Below are positions 1-10,110 of a stretch of 64,000 nt of DNA, piece by piece; position 1 is the stretch's first letter, and each line of letters opens with the position of its first letter. Location of the stretch: the NCBI GenBank assembly GCA_024362935.1, contig JANCRA010000003.1:52179844-52243843 (forward strand), given 5' to 3'. The DNA is from Setophaga petechia. Its lineage: Eukaryota; Chordata; Aves; Passeriformes; Parulidae. Position numbers and translations under genes: made by a program. Below the pieces are notes generated by a model, which was not told the origin of the DNA, made no database searches, and was given only the letters and a program-made list of their open reading frames with translations.

Positions 1-1358
1 CCATTAGCAAGGGAGACCTTGGGCTTGTTGGAGAGGAGTGTGCTGCATTTCTAAAGAGAAAATCTGCTTTGCTTCCAAATTCTGCTACTGGCAGCACTGC
101 ACTGCGAGCGTGCTTTGCATTTGGAAAAAGTGATATTGGCAGCGAAAGGGAGGATTCTGTGATCTGTGCTGAGCTGGAGACCTCAGCTGAGCTCTTGGAG
201 GCTGATGACATGAAAGGTACAGGGTGAAAGGCTGTAGTGGAATTAGTCAGTGCTGTGAAAGACTGAGGGTGACTCATTGGCGGTGTTGGATGTGGAGTAC
301 CCGCAGCATGGAAGACTGATGTGGGAACAGCTGCTTTATCCTGAAAAACTGATGGTGACAGAAGCGTGGTCCCACTGATTCTGCCAGTCAGTGCTGCCCT
401 AAATGGCCCCAGTAGAAGACACATTTCACATACTCTCATCAAGGAATCGTGACAAACTTTTGGAAATTAGACATTTTACATACTCTCATCAAGGAACCAT
501 GACAAACTTTTGAAAATTACTGTCAGGGAAGACTGATGCATTTTTACCCAGGAATATCAGAATATACAGACAACAACAAAGTCCTGTCCAAAGGAAACCC
601 TTTTCCCACTAACTCTGTGAAATGCACTGTTGTTGATTCAATGAAAACCATGGCCCCCATAAACAAGTTGGGACCCTTCTGTGATTCACCACACTGGAAT
701 GCACCATGCTTAGAGCACTATTCCTGCTTTCACTAACCTGTGAGCTAGCTGAATCTGTGCTGAGGAAACCTTCAGGATCTGCAGACAAAGGCACTTGGAT
801 GGGCAGTACAGCTGGTTTAGAAAAGTTAATGGCATGAGGTGACTGGATTACCAATGAGGAGAATGATGGTGATGGAACAGCAGCAAGCATGTCTGATCCT
901 GATGTGCTTTCTCTGGAAATGGAGGGTGGTTTCTAATGGCACTGGCTGGGATGGCACAGCTGTACCCAAATGTGTCACTGGTGGTGTGGTGGGCAGTGTG
1001 GCAAACATACCAAGCTGAGGCAAACCTGTTAGAGCAGCGGTGTCATCTGCATCGTGAGACGACGGCCTCAGAGGCGATTCTGCTGAGACCTCAGCGGGTT
1101 CCTGGGGCGCACTGCTCCCACTGCCCTGGTACAGGGAGGGTGACAGGTGCATCTGATCCAAAGTCCTGGCACGGGCGCCAGTCAGCGTCGTTCTGATCAT
1201 CTGAAGCAAGTCTGCGTTCTCCAAAGTCTGTCCCAGGGAAAGATCAGCTACTGAGGGGGTCTTGGTTTCTGTGGAAGGCCGTGTTGGTGATAGTATAGAT
1301 CTCCAGTTAGGAAAAGATCCTGTAGAAGGAGCATCATTGACATGCTGTTGCCTGACAC
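1..1358 (-). CDS. Large Ser/Thr/Pro-rich exon 2, runs off the window, reading frame broken
   Basis: Seen: minus-strand acceptor TTATTTTACAG|GTGTC (AG at 1360-1359) followed by an open frame (1358 to about 918) beginning VRQQHVNDAPSTGSFPNW. Completing the split codon with the G from exon 1 gives Gly-Val-Arg-Gln, so the phase fits. Composition is rich in Ser, Thr, Pro and Ala, with few Cys, like a mucin-like ectodomain. From about 917 to 730 the Ser/Pro-rich sense continues in another frame (ESTSGSDMLAAVPSPS), then from about 690 to 546 returns to the first frame (GAMVFIESTTVHFTELVG) and meets TAA at 546-544. A third frame is open from about 440 to position 1 (SSASKSSAEVSSSAQ). Known: single-pass proteins such as KIAA1549, KIAA1549L and HEG1 combine a signal-peptide exon with a very large Ser/Thr-rich exon; I see no diagnostic motif linking this to any of them. 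Either the exon is decaying or the assembly has indels here. Confidence 0.5.
421..520. repeat. Two-copy 50-bp tandem duplication inside exon 2
   Basis: Copies 421-470 and 471-520 differ at only a few positions (both contain ACTCTCATCAAGGAA and GACAAACTTTT). The period of 50 is not divisible by three, so the duplication shifts the minus-strand reading frame between its two sides. It sits between the part of exon 2 with stops and the part open to the window edge. Confidence 0.9.
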
Positions 1359-1360
1359 CT

Positions 1361-4300
1361 GTAAAATAATGAGTAAAATGAGCATACTCTTCCCCCAAAT
1401 GAAGAGCTGTTATCTTGTTGCTACAAATCCCAACACAAAATGCACTAAGTTTGGTAAAACAAATGAATTTTTTTGTTTTTTTTTTCAGAGTGCATAAAAA
1501 TTCAGAGAAGATTTACCAAAAAAAAAAACAAACAAACAACACAAACATGAAACCCAGTGAAAGGTTCAACACAACAGATTTTAAACCCCTCAACTTGTTT
1601 CATCTGACAGAAGAATAAGGAAAGCTGCCTTGGCCATGCTATTCCAAAATCCTACTTCTACCAGAGATGTCTCAACATACTAAAAGACACATCCTTAAGC
1701 CTGGGACAATTCTTGAGGTTATCACGAGTCACCCTGTGTCAAAACACTGTGTGAGAAGATGGGTTTAGAAGCAGTGCAGAAAGGGAATAGGTTTTGACAA
1801 GCAAGCTTCACTGCCTTGGCATGCAGTCTGACATGGGAATAGAGTCAGCACTGGCCGTGTTCCTGCAGGATGCATCTGGAGGTGCTCATCCTGCCAGCTC
1901 TAATAATGCGCACAATTACAGGCACAAAAGGAAGAAAATAAAACAGGGATGAACAAGAGGAGAGGAGGGCAAGATCCAAAACAAAACAGGACATTAAACA
2001 CTTTTTTTTTGACATGTGCAGATGCTCAACACATCATTTCAAACACCAGTTTACTCTGCATTCAACACCATAATGTTCCTAGGCTTTGTTTTCTTGAAAT
2101 GATTACAGTTATCCTAAAATCACAGAATGGGAACACTCACATTTGTACTAATTCAAAGATTAAGATTCACTCAAGGGTAAAATTTAAGGTGGTGGGGTTT
2201 CTTTTTCCCTTCCCCCACATCAAAACAATAGATCAAACCTCAGTCCTGGCACTTGGTACCATGCCAATCTATGTCCCCTTGCATGGGCAAGCAGAGGGAA
2301 AACATGGAGCTAAATCCTGCCCTCCAGCTGCAGCACATCTGGATCAGACACAGGGGATGCCAACCTCCTCCACAGCCCTGTGAATAACTCAACATAATGG
2401 TGTGGAAAAGCAAGCAGTGCAGATCTTGAGACACATAAAGTGGGCTGGACACTGGCTCCAGCCACCCATGAACCCAAGGGTCAGCAGAGCCAACAGCACC
2501 AACTGGGATCAGCCCACATGGACAGGAGCCAGCAGCAGGAGACCTCACAGCACAAGGGAGGAGAATGGGTCATGCTACACCTATATAAAGCTAAGTTTCT
2601 GTCTTTCTATAGTTTTCTTTCCTCCTAAGGTTTTACACCACCATCCTCCATATGCACAGGCCACAGTAGATGATTAGACCAGCTCCTTCAGGCTCCCATG
2701 TGCATTGCACAGGAATGTGCTGGAATTACATTCAGCATTTTCTCTCTCTAAAAAAAACCCAAAACAATGTGAGATCTCCCATTTTATCCCTGTACAGCCA
2801 TTACTATCTCCTTCACTGAGATGCAAGAATAATTATAGTCTCCAGAAACAATTTGGTTTAGAGAAGCAGCTCCAGGATGGGCAACAGAACAGAGCTCTGC
2901 CCTCCAAGCAACCAAAGTCCCCAGACCTTCCGCTTGACACAGGCTAACTTGTACACAACTGATCTGGAGAAAAGCAAAGGGAGGCAGACAGAGGGCTACA
3001 TATGGCAAGGAAGGACAAGCAGGGGAACAGGGAGCCCAATCCACTTTTATGGAGCTGCTCCAGAAGGTCAGCAGGCTGGACAGGAGGCCGCAGAGTCCAC
3101 CAGGGAACTTGACCCACCAGGAGAGGTTTGCAGCACAGAAGGGACACTTTTTACTTGGGCCTTGGCTGCTGGTGTGTCCTCAGGAGACTGGAGACTGGTG
3201 TGGCCTGGTTTCTGATACTTTCCATGGTCCACCCTGGGTTGGAAGGCACATTGTGTTCTAGACTGTGTTTTGGTGGCTTTCCCCTCCTTGTGAGTCTGGC
3301 AGACTTTTAGCAGAAGGTAGGAAAGAAGATGAGATGAATTTTGCTCAGCTAGAATGGATTCAAATATGTGCCTGAAATTAAGAAGTAGCTGATGTGTTTT
3401 GCAAAACCAGACTTTAGGCAACCAGCAGCTTAAATATCTCTGCTGGTGAAGTCATTTTTACCCAACCTGTTGCACCTCTGTCTTGTTTCACCAGAACTGA
3501 AAAATTACTGCAAAGCCTTTATGTGGGATTTCTTTTAGCACTTAGTCCTAGAACTAATCTAGCACAAGTCCTAAAGGGGACTTAAGCAAGTCGATGTTTT
3601 CTACTTTTCCAAAACAGCAAAACCTGTCAGCATCAATCCTCTCACAGACTCACAGACTGCACCATTCTTCACACATTTCTTCACACATTGGTTTAATGAG
3701 AATGATTACAAGCAAAGAGACAACATAAACCTGGAAAAAGCATTGATGTTACCTCATATTGACAAGAAGTGAAGAAAAGTTCAAATATTGCAAAGAAGAT
3801 AAAACACCAAATAAAAATATCCTCTAGCCACTTCTTTATTCCAGTCCTTCAGTTCTTGTTCCCTCCATTCCCTACCAACTGCCAGCTTCTCTGTTCATGC
3901 CCATTAATGAAGTCAAGCTCCCGAGTTACTGAAGCATTAAGAAAATTATACAATATGCTGCAACCTATGTGTGATGCTGGCATTCCACTGCAGCAGATTT
4001 CCTTTTATTCTATGCCTATGGAAAGATGTTGACTCTCAGCATCTGTTTCAAACTGCCATAAATTCAGCATCCTGGTAGGAACCAGACAGACACAACACAT
4101 GGAGCTGAAACTGAAGGACGTACTCTGTGCTTGAGAATTGTTAGGATAGCACCAAGCATCACAGTTCCCTACCAAAAACTGTGCAAACCAGGACTGCATC
4201 ATGGAAAAAAAGGGTAGGCAGGAAAACACCGCACTTCTAAATCTATCAACAGCTGAATACACTTGATGAAGGAGGAGACAACCAATTCAAATCAACAGGA

Positions 4301-4679
4301 AAGACACAATGAGAGCTCCCCACAGCATGCACTGAGCCACTGCTGGTACACACCAGTAGCTGCTCCTCCTGCCTCTAGATTACCTGTTATTCTCTCATAT
4401 CCCAGCCTACTGATGAACCACCACCTCCAACCATCCCAAAATCCATCTAGCAGTAACCTCATCACAACAGCCATCACTGATGAGGCACCTTTCCATTAGC
4501 AATAATGAGGAACATTTCCAATATGCCAGAGCAGGAAGATAAAAATCAGTCCCGTTTAGAGAAAACCATGTTTTCTACATTTCTGAGCACTTCTGTGCAC
4601 AGCTAAAGGTGTGATAAGAACCCTCACCTCTCCCCTTTAATAAAGTGAGGGTCCCCATGAGGAAGGTGTAGGATGCCAT
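1361..4679. other. Intronic sequence without a recognised element
   Basis: Moderately AT-rich single-copy-looking DNA. It contains a T-rich run near 1470-1487, an A run with CAAA units at 1518-1540 and short homopolymers. ORFs here are short, lack conserved composition and overlap each other on opposite strands, so none is called. Confidence 0.6.
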
Positions 4680-4842
4680 GAGGGCGCCCCTCACCTTCTT
4701 TTCTCCAGGCTGAGTAAGCCAAGGAACCTCAGCCACTTCCTCCACATCTTGCCCTCAAAGTCTTTCATCACCTTAATCAAGGTCTTTCATCACCTTCATC
4801 ACTCAAACAATGTCCTTCTGCCACTTCTGAGTCAATACAAAA
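4680..4842 (-). mobile_element. CR1 LINE fragment, antisense
   Basis: The stretch CACCTTCTTTTCTCCAGGCT followed by GAACCTCAGCCACTTCCTCC and CTTGCCCTCAAAG matches, from memory, the reverse complement of the avian CR1 3' region. It is old and truncated. A 22-bp tandem duplication inside it (TCTTTCATCACCTT at 4761 and 4783) is private to this copy. Confidence 0.65.
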
Positions 4843-5384
4843 CATCAGCTCAAAGGCATCTTCAACAACAGAAGATTGTTGTCTCAACTTGGGTTGCATT
4901 ACTTACAGATCACCTGAATTGATAACATTTAGAAATGAAGCTGATAAAGAGCACTCTCAGAAATTTTATTGCATGACTGACAAAGACATCTTGACATTAT
5001 ATGTCAAGTATGTATCTTTTCATAACCTTCAGCATACAGAGGAGAGAATTTCAAATTTCCAGTCAAATTGCTTTATTTATTCATTTTTGAGACAAAAAAC
5101 CCAAAAAATTTACAAAAAAATCCCCAACTGCTGTTAAGTACTGCAAAGGCTAAATTTTAGGAATAAAATAATACCTATATAAGACTAGTTGTAGCCATAT
5201 AAAGCACAGCAGAAATCCAAACATAAGCACTCTGGATTTTATACAGCCCTAAATCAATCAGCCCTAAGGGAGAGTACCTCCAAAGATACCTTATAAAAAT
5301 CAGACTGTGAGAAATACAATTACTTGCAAACAAACACTTCAGCTAAGCCTTTGAGAACGTCTCCCAAACATTCTCCTGGGAAAG
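4843..5384. other. Intronic sequence, nothing recognised
   Basis: AT-rich DNA between two CR1 copies. No coding signal, repeat boundary or structured element was seen. Confidence 0.5.
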
Positions 5385-6148
5385 CTGGCAGGCCACACCT
5401 TGGACATGTGCAAGGTTGAGAACAGCCTGGATGGCTGGGCCCAGAGAGTGGTGGGGATGGTGCCACATCCAGCTGGGGACAGTCATTAGGGATCAGTGCT
5501 CATTATCTTTAACTAAAAATTATTTAAAGATAATAAACCAACCTGTTTATTATCTTTACTGATGGTCTGGGTGAGGGGATCAAGGGTATCCTTGGGAAGT
5601 TCACAGGCAGCATTAAGCTGGGCTGGAGTGTTGAACTGCTGGAGGTTAGGAGGCCCCTGCAGAGGGATCTGGACACACTGGAGGGATGAGGCCAACAGGA
5701 TGAGGTTCAGAAAGGTGAAGTACCAGGTCCTGTGCCTAAGTCACAACAACCCCATGGAGTGCTCCAGGCTGGAGGAGGAGTGACTGGAAAGGGAAAAGGA
5801 GCTGGGGGTGCTGGTCAACAGCAGCTGAATACAAGCCAGGGTGTGCCCAGGTGGGCAAGGAGACCAATGGCACCTGGTGTGGATCAGAAATATCCAGCAG
5901 GAGCAGGGCAGTGGCTGTCCCCCTGTAGTGGGCACTGTGTCCAGTTCTGGGCCCCTCAGGAGTGTGTCCAGAGAAGGGCAATAAAACTCATAAAGGGTCT
6001 GAAGGAGCAGCTGAGGAAACTGAGAGTGTTCAGCATGGAGAAAAGGAGGCTTGAGGTGACCTTATCACTCTCTAGAACTGGCTAACAGGAGGGTGGAGCC
6101 AGGGGATCAGCCTCTCCTCCCAGGCAACCAGTGACAGGATGAGAGGAT
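5385..6148 (+). mobile_element. CR1 LINE, 5' part of a copy interrupted by another CR1
   Basis: Reads in sense through the end of the CR1 reverse-transcriptase ORF into the 3' region. Landmarks are CAGCCTGGATGGCTGGGCCC, CAGAGGGATCTGGACACACT, the decayed peptide HNNPMECSRLEEE (around 5740-5780), and CTGGGCCCCTCAGGAGTGTG. Frameshifts and stops show it is dead. It breaks off at GACAGGATGAGAGGATA (6148) and resumes at 6645, giving a full CR1 order if the intervening 496 bp are removed. A private insertion near 5501-5555 carries an 11-bp inverted repeat. Confidence 0.85.
5502..5534. repeat. 11-bp inverted repeat inside the CR1 copy
   Basis: Arms ATTATCTTTAA (5502-5512) and TTAAAGATAAT (5524-5534) are perfect complements around an 11-base spacer. 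The TTATTATCTTTA motif recurs just downstream (about 5547), which suggests a small local duplication within the CR1 body rather than a functional hairpin. Confidence 0.7.
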
Positions 6149-6644
6149 ACAGAATCACGGAATAATGAGGTTGGAAGAGACCTCTAAGATCATTAAATCC
6201 AACCTAACCTATGCTCTAACACCTCAACTAGACTACAGCATCAAGTGTCATGGCCAGTCTTTTTTTTTAACACATCCAGAAATGGTGATTCTACCACCTC
6301 CCTGGGAAGAGCATTCCAGTACTTTATTATTTTCTTGGAAAATTTTTTTCCTAATATCCAACCTATACCTTTCCTGACACAGCTTGAGCCTGTGTCCTCT
6401 GGTTCTGTCAGTGCTGCCTGGTGGAAGAGACCAACCCCACTTGTCTACAGCCTCCCTTCAGGAAGTTGTAGAGAGCAATGTGGTCACCTCTAAGCCTCCT
6501 CTTTGCCAGGTCAAACAACCCCAGCTCTTTCCAACATTCCTCACAGGGTTTGTGTTCCAAGCCCCTCTCCAGCCTCGTTGCCCTCCTCTGGACGCGCTCA
6601 AGCATCTCAACGTCCTTCCCAAACTGAGGGGCCCTTCCCAAACT
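6149..6644 (-). mobile_element. CR1 LINE inserted in reverse inside the older CR1
   Basis: Begins with the antisense form of the CR1 3' end (AGAATCACGGAATAATGAGG, then TTGGAAGAGACCTCTAAGAT) and runs back through CCTCTGGTTCTGTCAGTGCT and CTCCTCTGGACGCGCTCAAG to a 5'-truncated end near 6644, where CCTTCCCAAACTGA is repeated twice (6613 and 6632). It differs in sequence from the host copy, so it is a separate subfamily or later insertion. Confidence 0.85.
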
Positions 6645-6893
6645 GATGTGGCCTCAAGCTGCACCAGGAGAGGTCCAGGTTGGACATCAGCAGGAATTGC
6701 TTCACAGAAAGAGCTGTCCAGCATTGGAAGGGGCTGCCCAGGGAGGTGGCAGAGTCCTCATCCCTGGGAGTGTTCAAGAAATGGCTTGATGAGGCACTTA
6801 GTGCTGTGGTTTAGTTGGCATGGTGATGGTTTGGCCAAAGGTTGGACCTGATGATCTCAGGGGTCTTTTCCAACCTTCATGATTCTAGGATTC
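6645..6893 (+). mobile_element. CR1 LINE, 3' part of the interrupted copy
   Basis: GTGGCCTCAAGCTGCACCAG, GCTGCCCAGGGAGGTGGCAG and the terminal GGTTGGACCTGATGATCTCA plus TCTTTTCCAACC and ATGATTCTAGGATTC form the sense CR1 3' end. It continues exactly the order broken at 6148, so the two parts are one original element. Confidence 0.85.
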
Positions 6894-8122
6894 CAGAAGA
6901 ACAACAAGCCATCTAGAAGTATTGCTGAGAGACTCTTTAGCACTTTACCCCACCCTATCCAGTACCAGATAGGGCTCTCCCAGGGCTACACCTCCTCTTT
7001 ATCTTTAAAACAATGCCACTAAAATACCAAAAAAAGCCCTTTTTTTCCTTCTCAGAAGTACGATGTTTCCCACTTATTATTGTTTTGCCACAAGAGATTG
7101 AGTGCCCAAAGGTCAGGTATGACTGGTAGGGGATATGATAAGAAAATTAAGAGAATTAACAGAAATTAACAGTAATCTCTGTTACACCAGTGAAAAAATG
7201 CACACCCTAATCACAGGGTTCTGCAATTTACTTCCATTGAAGAGCATTAAGCCTACACTGTATGATGATAGCACCACTTCAGAGTTTTCCTAATGCTGTC
7301 ATTTTTTTTCATTATTCATTAAGAGTTTACAATTGGAGAAATGGCACAAAAATACAGATTTCACGAGCCAAAGGATGTGAAATACACTATGAACAAAAAT
7401 ACAAATGCTCAGCAAAGCATTTATAAAAATAGCTATGTAGCATATCAAAATCTTGCTCACTGTACAGAATGGCAAAAACTATGCCTTCATCATATGTTAT
7501 CCCAGTTATACATTGATGAGATCATCACATCACAGCCTATGTGTCCCATACATCTCTGGCATCATTCCACAGGCCTTTGCAGATTAATTACACTCTTTTT
7601 GCAAAGCAATTAACATGTAAGTGTTGCCTAGCCCTGACAACAAGCCAACCTACAAGACACCTGTCCTGAGCCCTGGTTCCCCCACAGGCCAAGCCATGCC
7701 TGCTCCTCTGGTCAGTGTGCTTTGTGCTCATCCTCCAAGAAATCTGCCTGGAGGGACCACCAGCATCACACTGGAAGGGAGAACAAAGGTGGTTTTGGCA
7801 GCTGCCACACCCACAGCTACTACAGCAGGAATGGATGGTGGAGAGCCAGAGAAAACTGCAAAAGAGTGAAGGTAAAGAAACCAGAAAACTAAATCCTATT
7901 CTTCACAGGAATCTTATTAAAAAAAGGATCAGAGAGATCCTTTTTTTTTTTTTTTCCAGGCAGATTTTAGGAAAAGTTAAGTGGTTCAACAGACACCTTC
8001 TGACATTTGTTTCAGCTGCAACTTTTCCCAGATTAGATCTTGACCTTCCAAACCCAAAATTCCGTCCCCATGGATGTAAACCCAGATTATTTTACCAACA
8101 GCTGAGATTGTTTACATCCTAG
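6894..8122. other. Intronic sequence, nothing recognised
   Basis: AT-rich DNA with a T15 run near 7941-7957. The overlapping ORFs near 7340-8120 have no recognisable domain or splice context and are treated as chance. Confidence 0.5.
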
Positions 8123-8368
8123 CTACTGGAACCCTGGATGCTGAGAATTTTAGACTTTCTGTGCTGAAAGGCACAGACCCTCAAGAGGACACTGCATTTG
8201 ACTTGAGGCAGTGGAGAAGGCTTCCAAAATGGAATTATAGAACTGGGATTGTGGGTGTGGAGTTTGAATAGAAGTGTGTAATATTACAGGGTGAGAAACT
8301 TAGAGATCAAGGTTTTAGAATATAGTAATATATATAAAGCTAAGATGGACGTTTCAGGGTCAGTGGAG
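8123..8368 (+). mobile_element. Truncated LTR, family A (5' part only)
   Basis: GGAACCCTGGATGCTGAGAA, GTGGAGAAGGCTTCCAAAAT, GTGTGGAGTTTGAATAGAA and TAGAATATAGTAATATATAT match the LTRs at 24.8 kb (sense) and 35.6-36.1 kb (antisense). Similarity stops near 8368, so the 3' half is missing. No coding internal region follows. Confidence 0.75.
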
Positions 8369-9143
8369 GTTTTTATTTGTCAATGTCTACAAGAGACAGA
8401 CAATAAAAAAGCACCATTACATCCAAAAAAAAAGCCCTTTTCCCAGTGATCTTAGAAAATTATAACTGAAAACTATTATTAATTTATTTTTGACAACCAG
8501 GAAAAAATATTTTTCCTGATACCATCAGAATTTTGTTGAAATGAAACAGTTTTACTGTGAGGGAAAATCTCTGTGAGGAGACTGAGACATTGCACAAGGT
8601 TTCCTTCTCAACAAACAAAAGTTTGGACTTCATAACAAATAATAAAAAAATGTTAGGGCACAATATTTGGTCATTTCAATTGCACTGCCATGTGTTTTTA
8701 TACATGAAAACCAAAGCAGAAATTTTCTGTTTGGGATGGTGGTGAACTTTCCTTGCTCTCACAGTGTAAGTTCCCTTCAGGTCCCAATGCTCCAGCAGCA
8801 CATCAGGGACCACCTCTTGGCTATCAATTAAAATACAGGGCTGCAAGGAAAATGCACTTTTTGCCAAAAAAGCTTTTGGCATGGCCTGTCTTGCTGACTT
8901 GCCCAGCCCAAATGTCAGCTGCAGGGATTTAGGAGCTCCACAACTGTCACCAGCCCTGCTCCAGGAAGCCACAGGCTGCTGTAACTTGTCCCGAGTGCCA
9001 GCCTGGCCTGGGGCTCCAAAGTGTCCCCTCTGCCACCCCGGAGGCTCTGCTGGGAGCAAGAGGGAGGTTTTTGAGCAGCCAGGGTGAGAAAACCACGCTC
9101 TGGTGGCAGCAGGGACAACTCTGCCAGCAGTGATCCCAGCAGC
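8369..9143. other. Intronic sequence, nothing recognised
   Basis: No recognised repeat or gene. The antisense ORF near 8676-9161 is Cys- and Gly-rich without a domain pattern and runs into the neighbouring LTR, so it is not called. Confidence 0.5.
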
Positions 9144-9149
9144 ATCATC

Positions 9150-9550
9150 TGTGGCATTCACATTTACTGGAAAAATTCCTTCATCCAGGCTTCTTCTGGG
9201 AAGCTAAGAAGCCTCCGAGAAAAAGGCAAAAAAGTAATTATCTGATTTGCTTCTCCTATGTTTTGCTCATTTGGAACGAGTTTGGACATTGTTTCTTTGG
9301 ATTCTGCTGTGAGTTGTTTTCACTCGGTGGCCAATCGGTGTCAAGCTGTGTCAGGGCTCTGGAAAGAGTCATGAGTTTTCATTATTATCTTTTGAGCCTT
9401 CTGTCAGTATCCTTTCTGTATTCTTTAGTATAGATTAGTATAGCATTCTTTAATATAATATAGTATAATGAAATAATAAATGAGCCTTCTGAGAACATGG
9501 AGTCACATTCATCATTCCTTCCTTCATCTGGGAGCAACCCAAATACAATA
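9150..9550 (+). mobile_element. Solo LTR, family B copy 1
   Basis: Shares GGGAAGCTAAGAAGCCTC, CTTCTGTCAGTATCCTTTCT, GTATTCTTTAGTATAG and AATAATAAATGAGCCTTCTG with the copy at 47.3 kb and, more distantly, 18.1 kb. The AATAAA near 9475 would be the polyadenylation signal. Flanking ATCATC at 9144-9149 and 9551-9556 is a candidate 6-bp target duplication, although this triplet is low complexity and the 3' terminus (ATA rather than ACA) is degenerate. Confidence 0.7.
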
Positions 9551-9734
9551 ATCATCTACACATTGGATTCAGAGCAGATGCTCAGCTGGATCCTTAGGAA
9601 ATGGGAGTGCAAGGGAGGAGGGTTCATCACCACACCATGCCACGGGATAACTGCACAAAATCACACAGAAACCACAACCTGCAGCAATGTGTTTGAACAA
9701 CTCAGGCCACGTTGTGCCCCAGCCAAACCACTTG

Positions 9735-10110
9735 TAGTTATTCCTATCAGAGGCCTCTGCAATGCATCAAGGTTACCAAGACATAAATTGTGCTAAATTA
9801 AGAAAGAAGAGGCTGAGAAACAGAATGCCAAGACCACAAGAACTGGATAAAAGAGGGCAGTGAAGCACCTGGACTGTAACCAGTCACATACTCTGAGAGG
9901 TGCATGCAGAACCCGTGGACAAGACAGAGGCACCAATCAGGAAATGTGTGTGCAGCAGTTCTAGAACATATCAACAGTGCATCATGTAAACAATAAATGG
10001 CTTCTGCTTAATCATATTAACTATTGGTTAGTTTTCCAGGAGTCCTGACTCCCTGCAAGAACCTGCTCTGAGGGCTCTGCCCTTGAGCCTGCTGAACCTC
10101 CCCATGACCA
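9735..10110 (+). mobile_element. Probable LTR, family C
   Basis: Has the layout of an LTR: a TATA-like GGATAAAAGAGG near 9846, an AATAAATGGCTTCTGCTT signal near 9992, and a U5-like tail (TTGGTTAGTTTTCCAGGAGT). I associate this 3' end with avian ERV LTRs from memory. Boundaries are approximate and no target duplication was found. Confidence 0.4.

Noticed and set aside
733..740. Strong minus-strand donor-like CAG|GTTAGT inside exon 2
   Set aside because: It does not rescue the frame: the preceding sense is already shifted, and I found no phase-compatible acceptor before the next open segment.
2110..2140. AATCACAGAATGGGAAC resembling the antisense CR1 3' end
   Set aside because: The resemblance covers only about a dozen bases and no CR1 body follows.
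5562..6085. Plus-strand ORFs within the CR1
   Set aside because: They are decayed pieces of the CR1 reverse-transcriptase end, not host genes.
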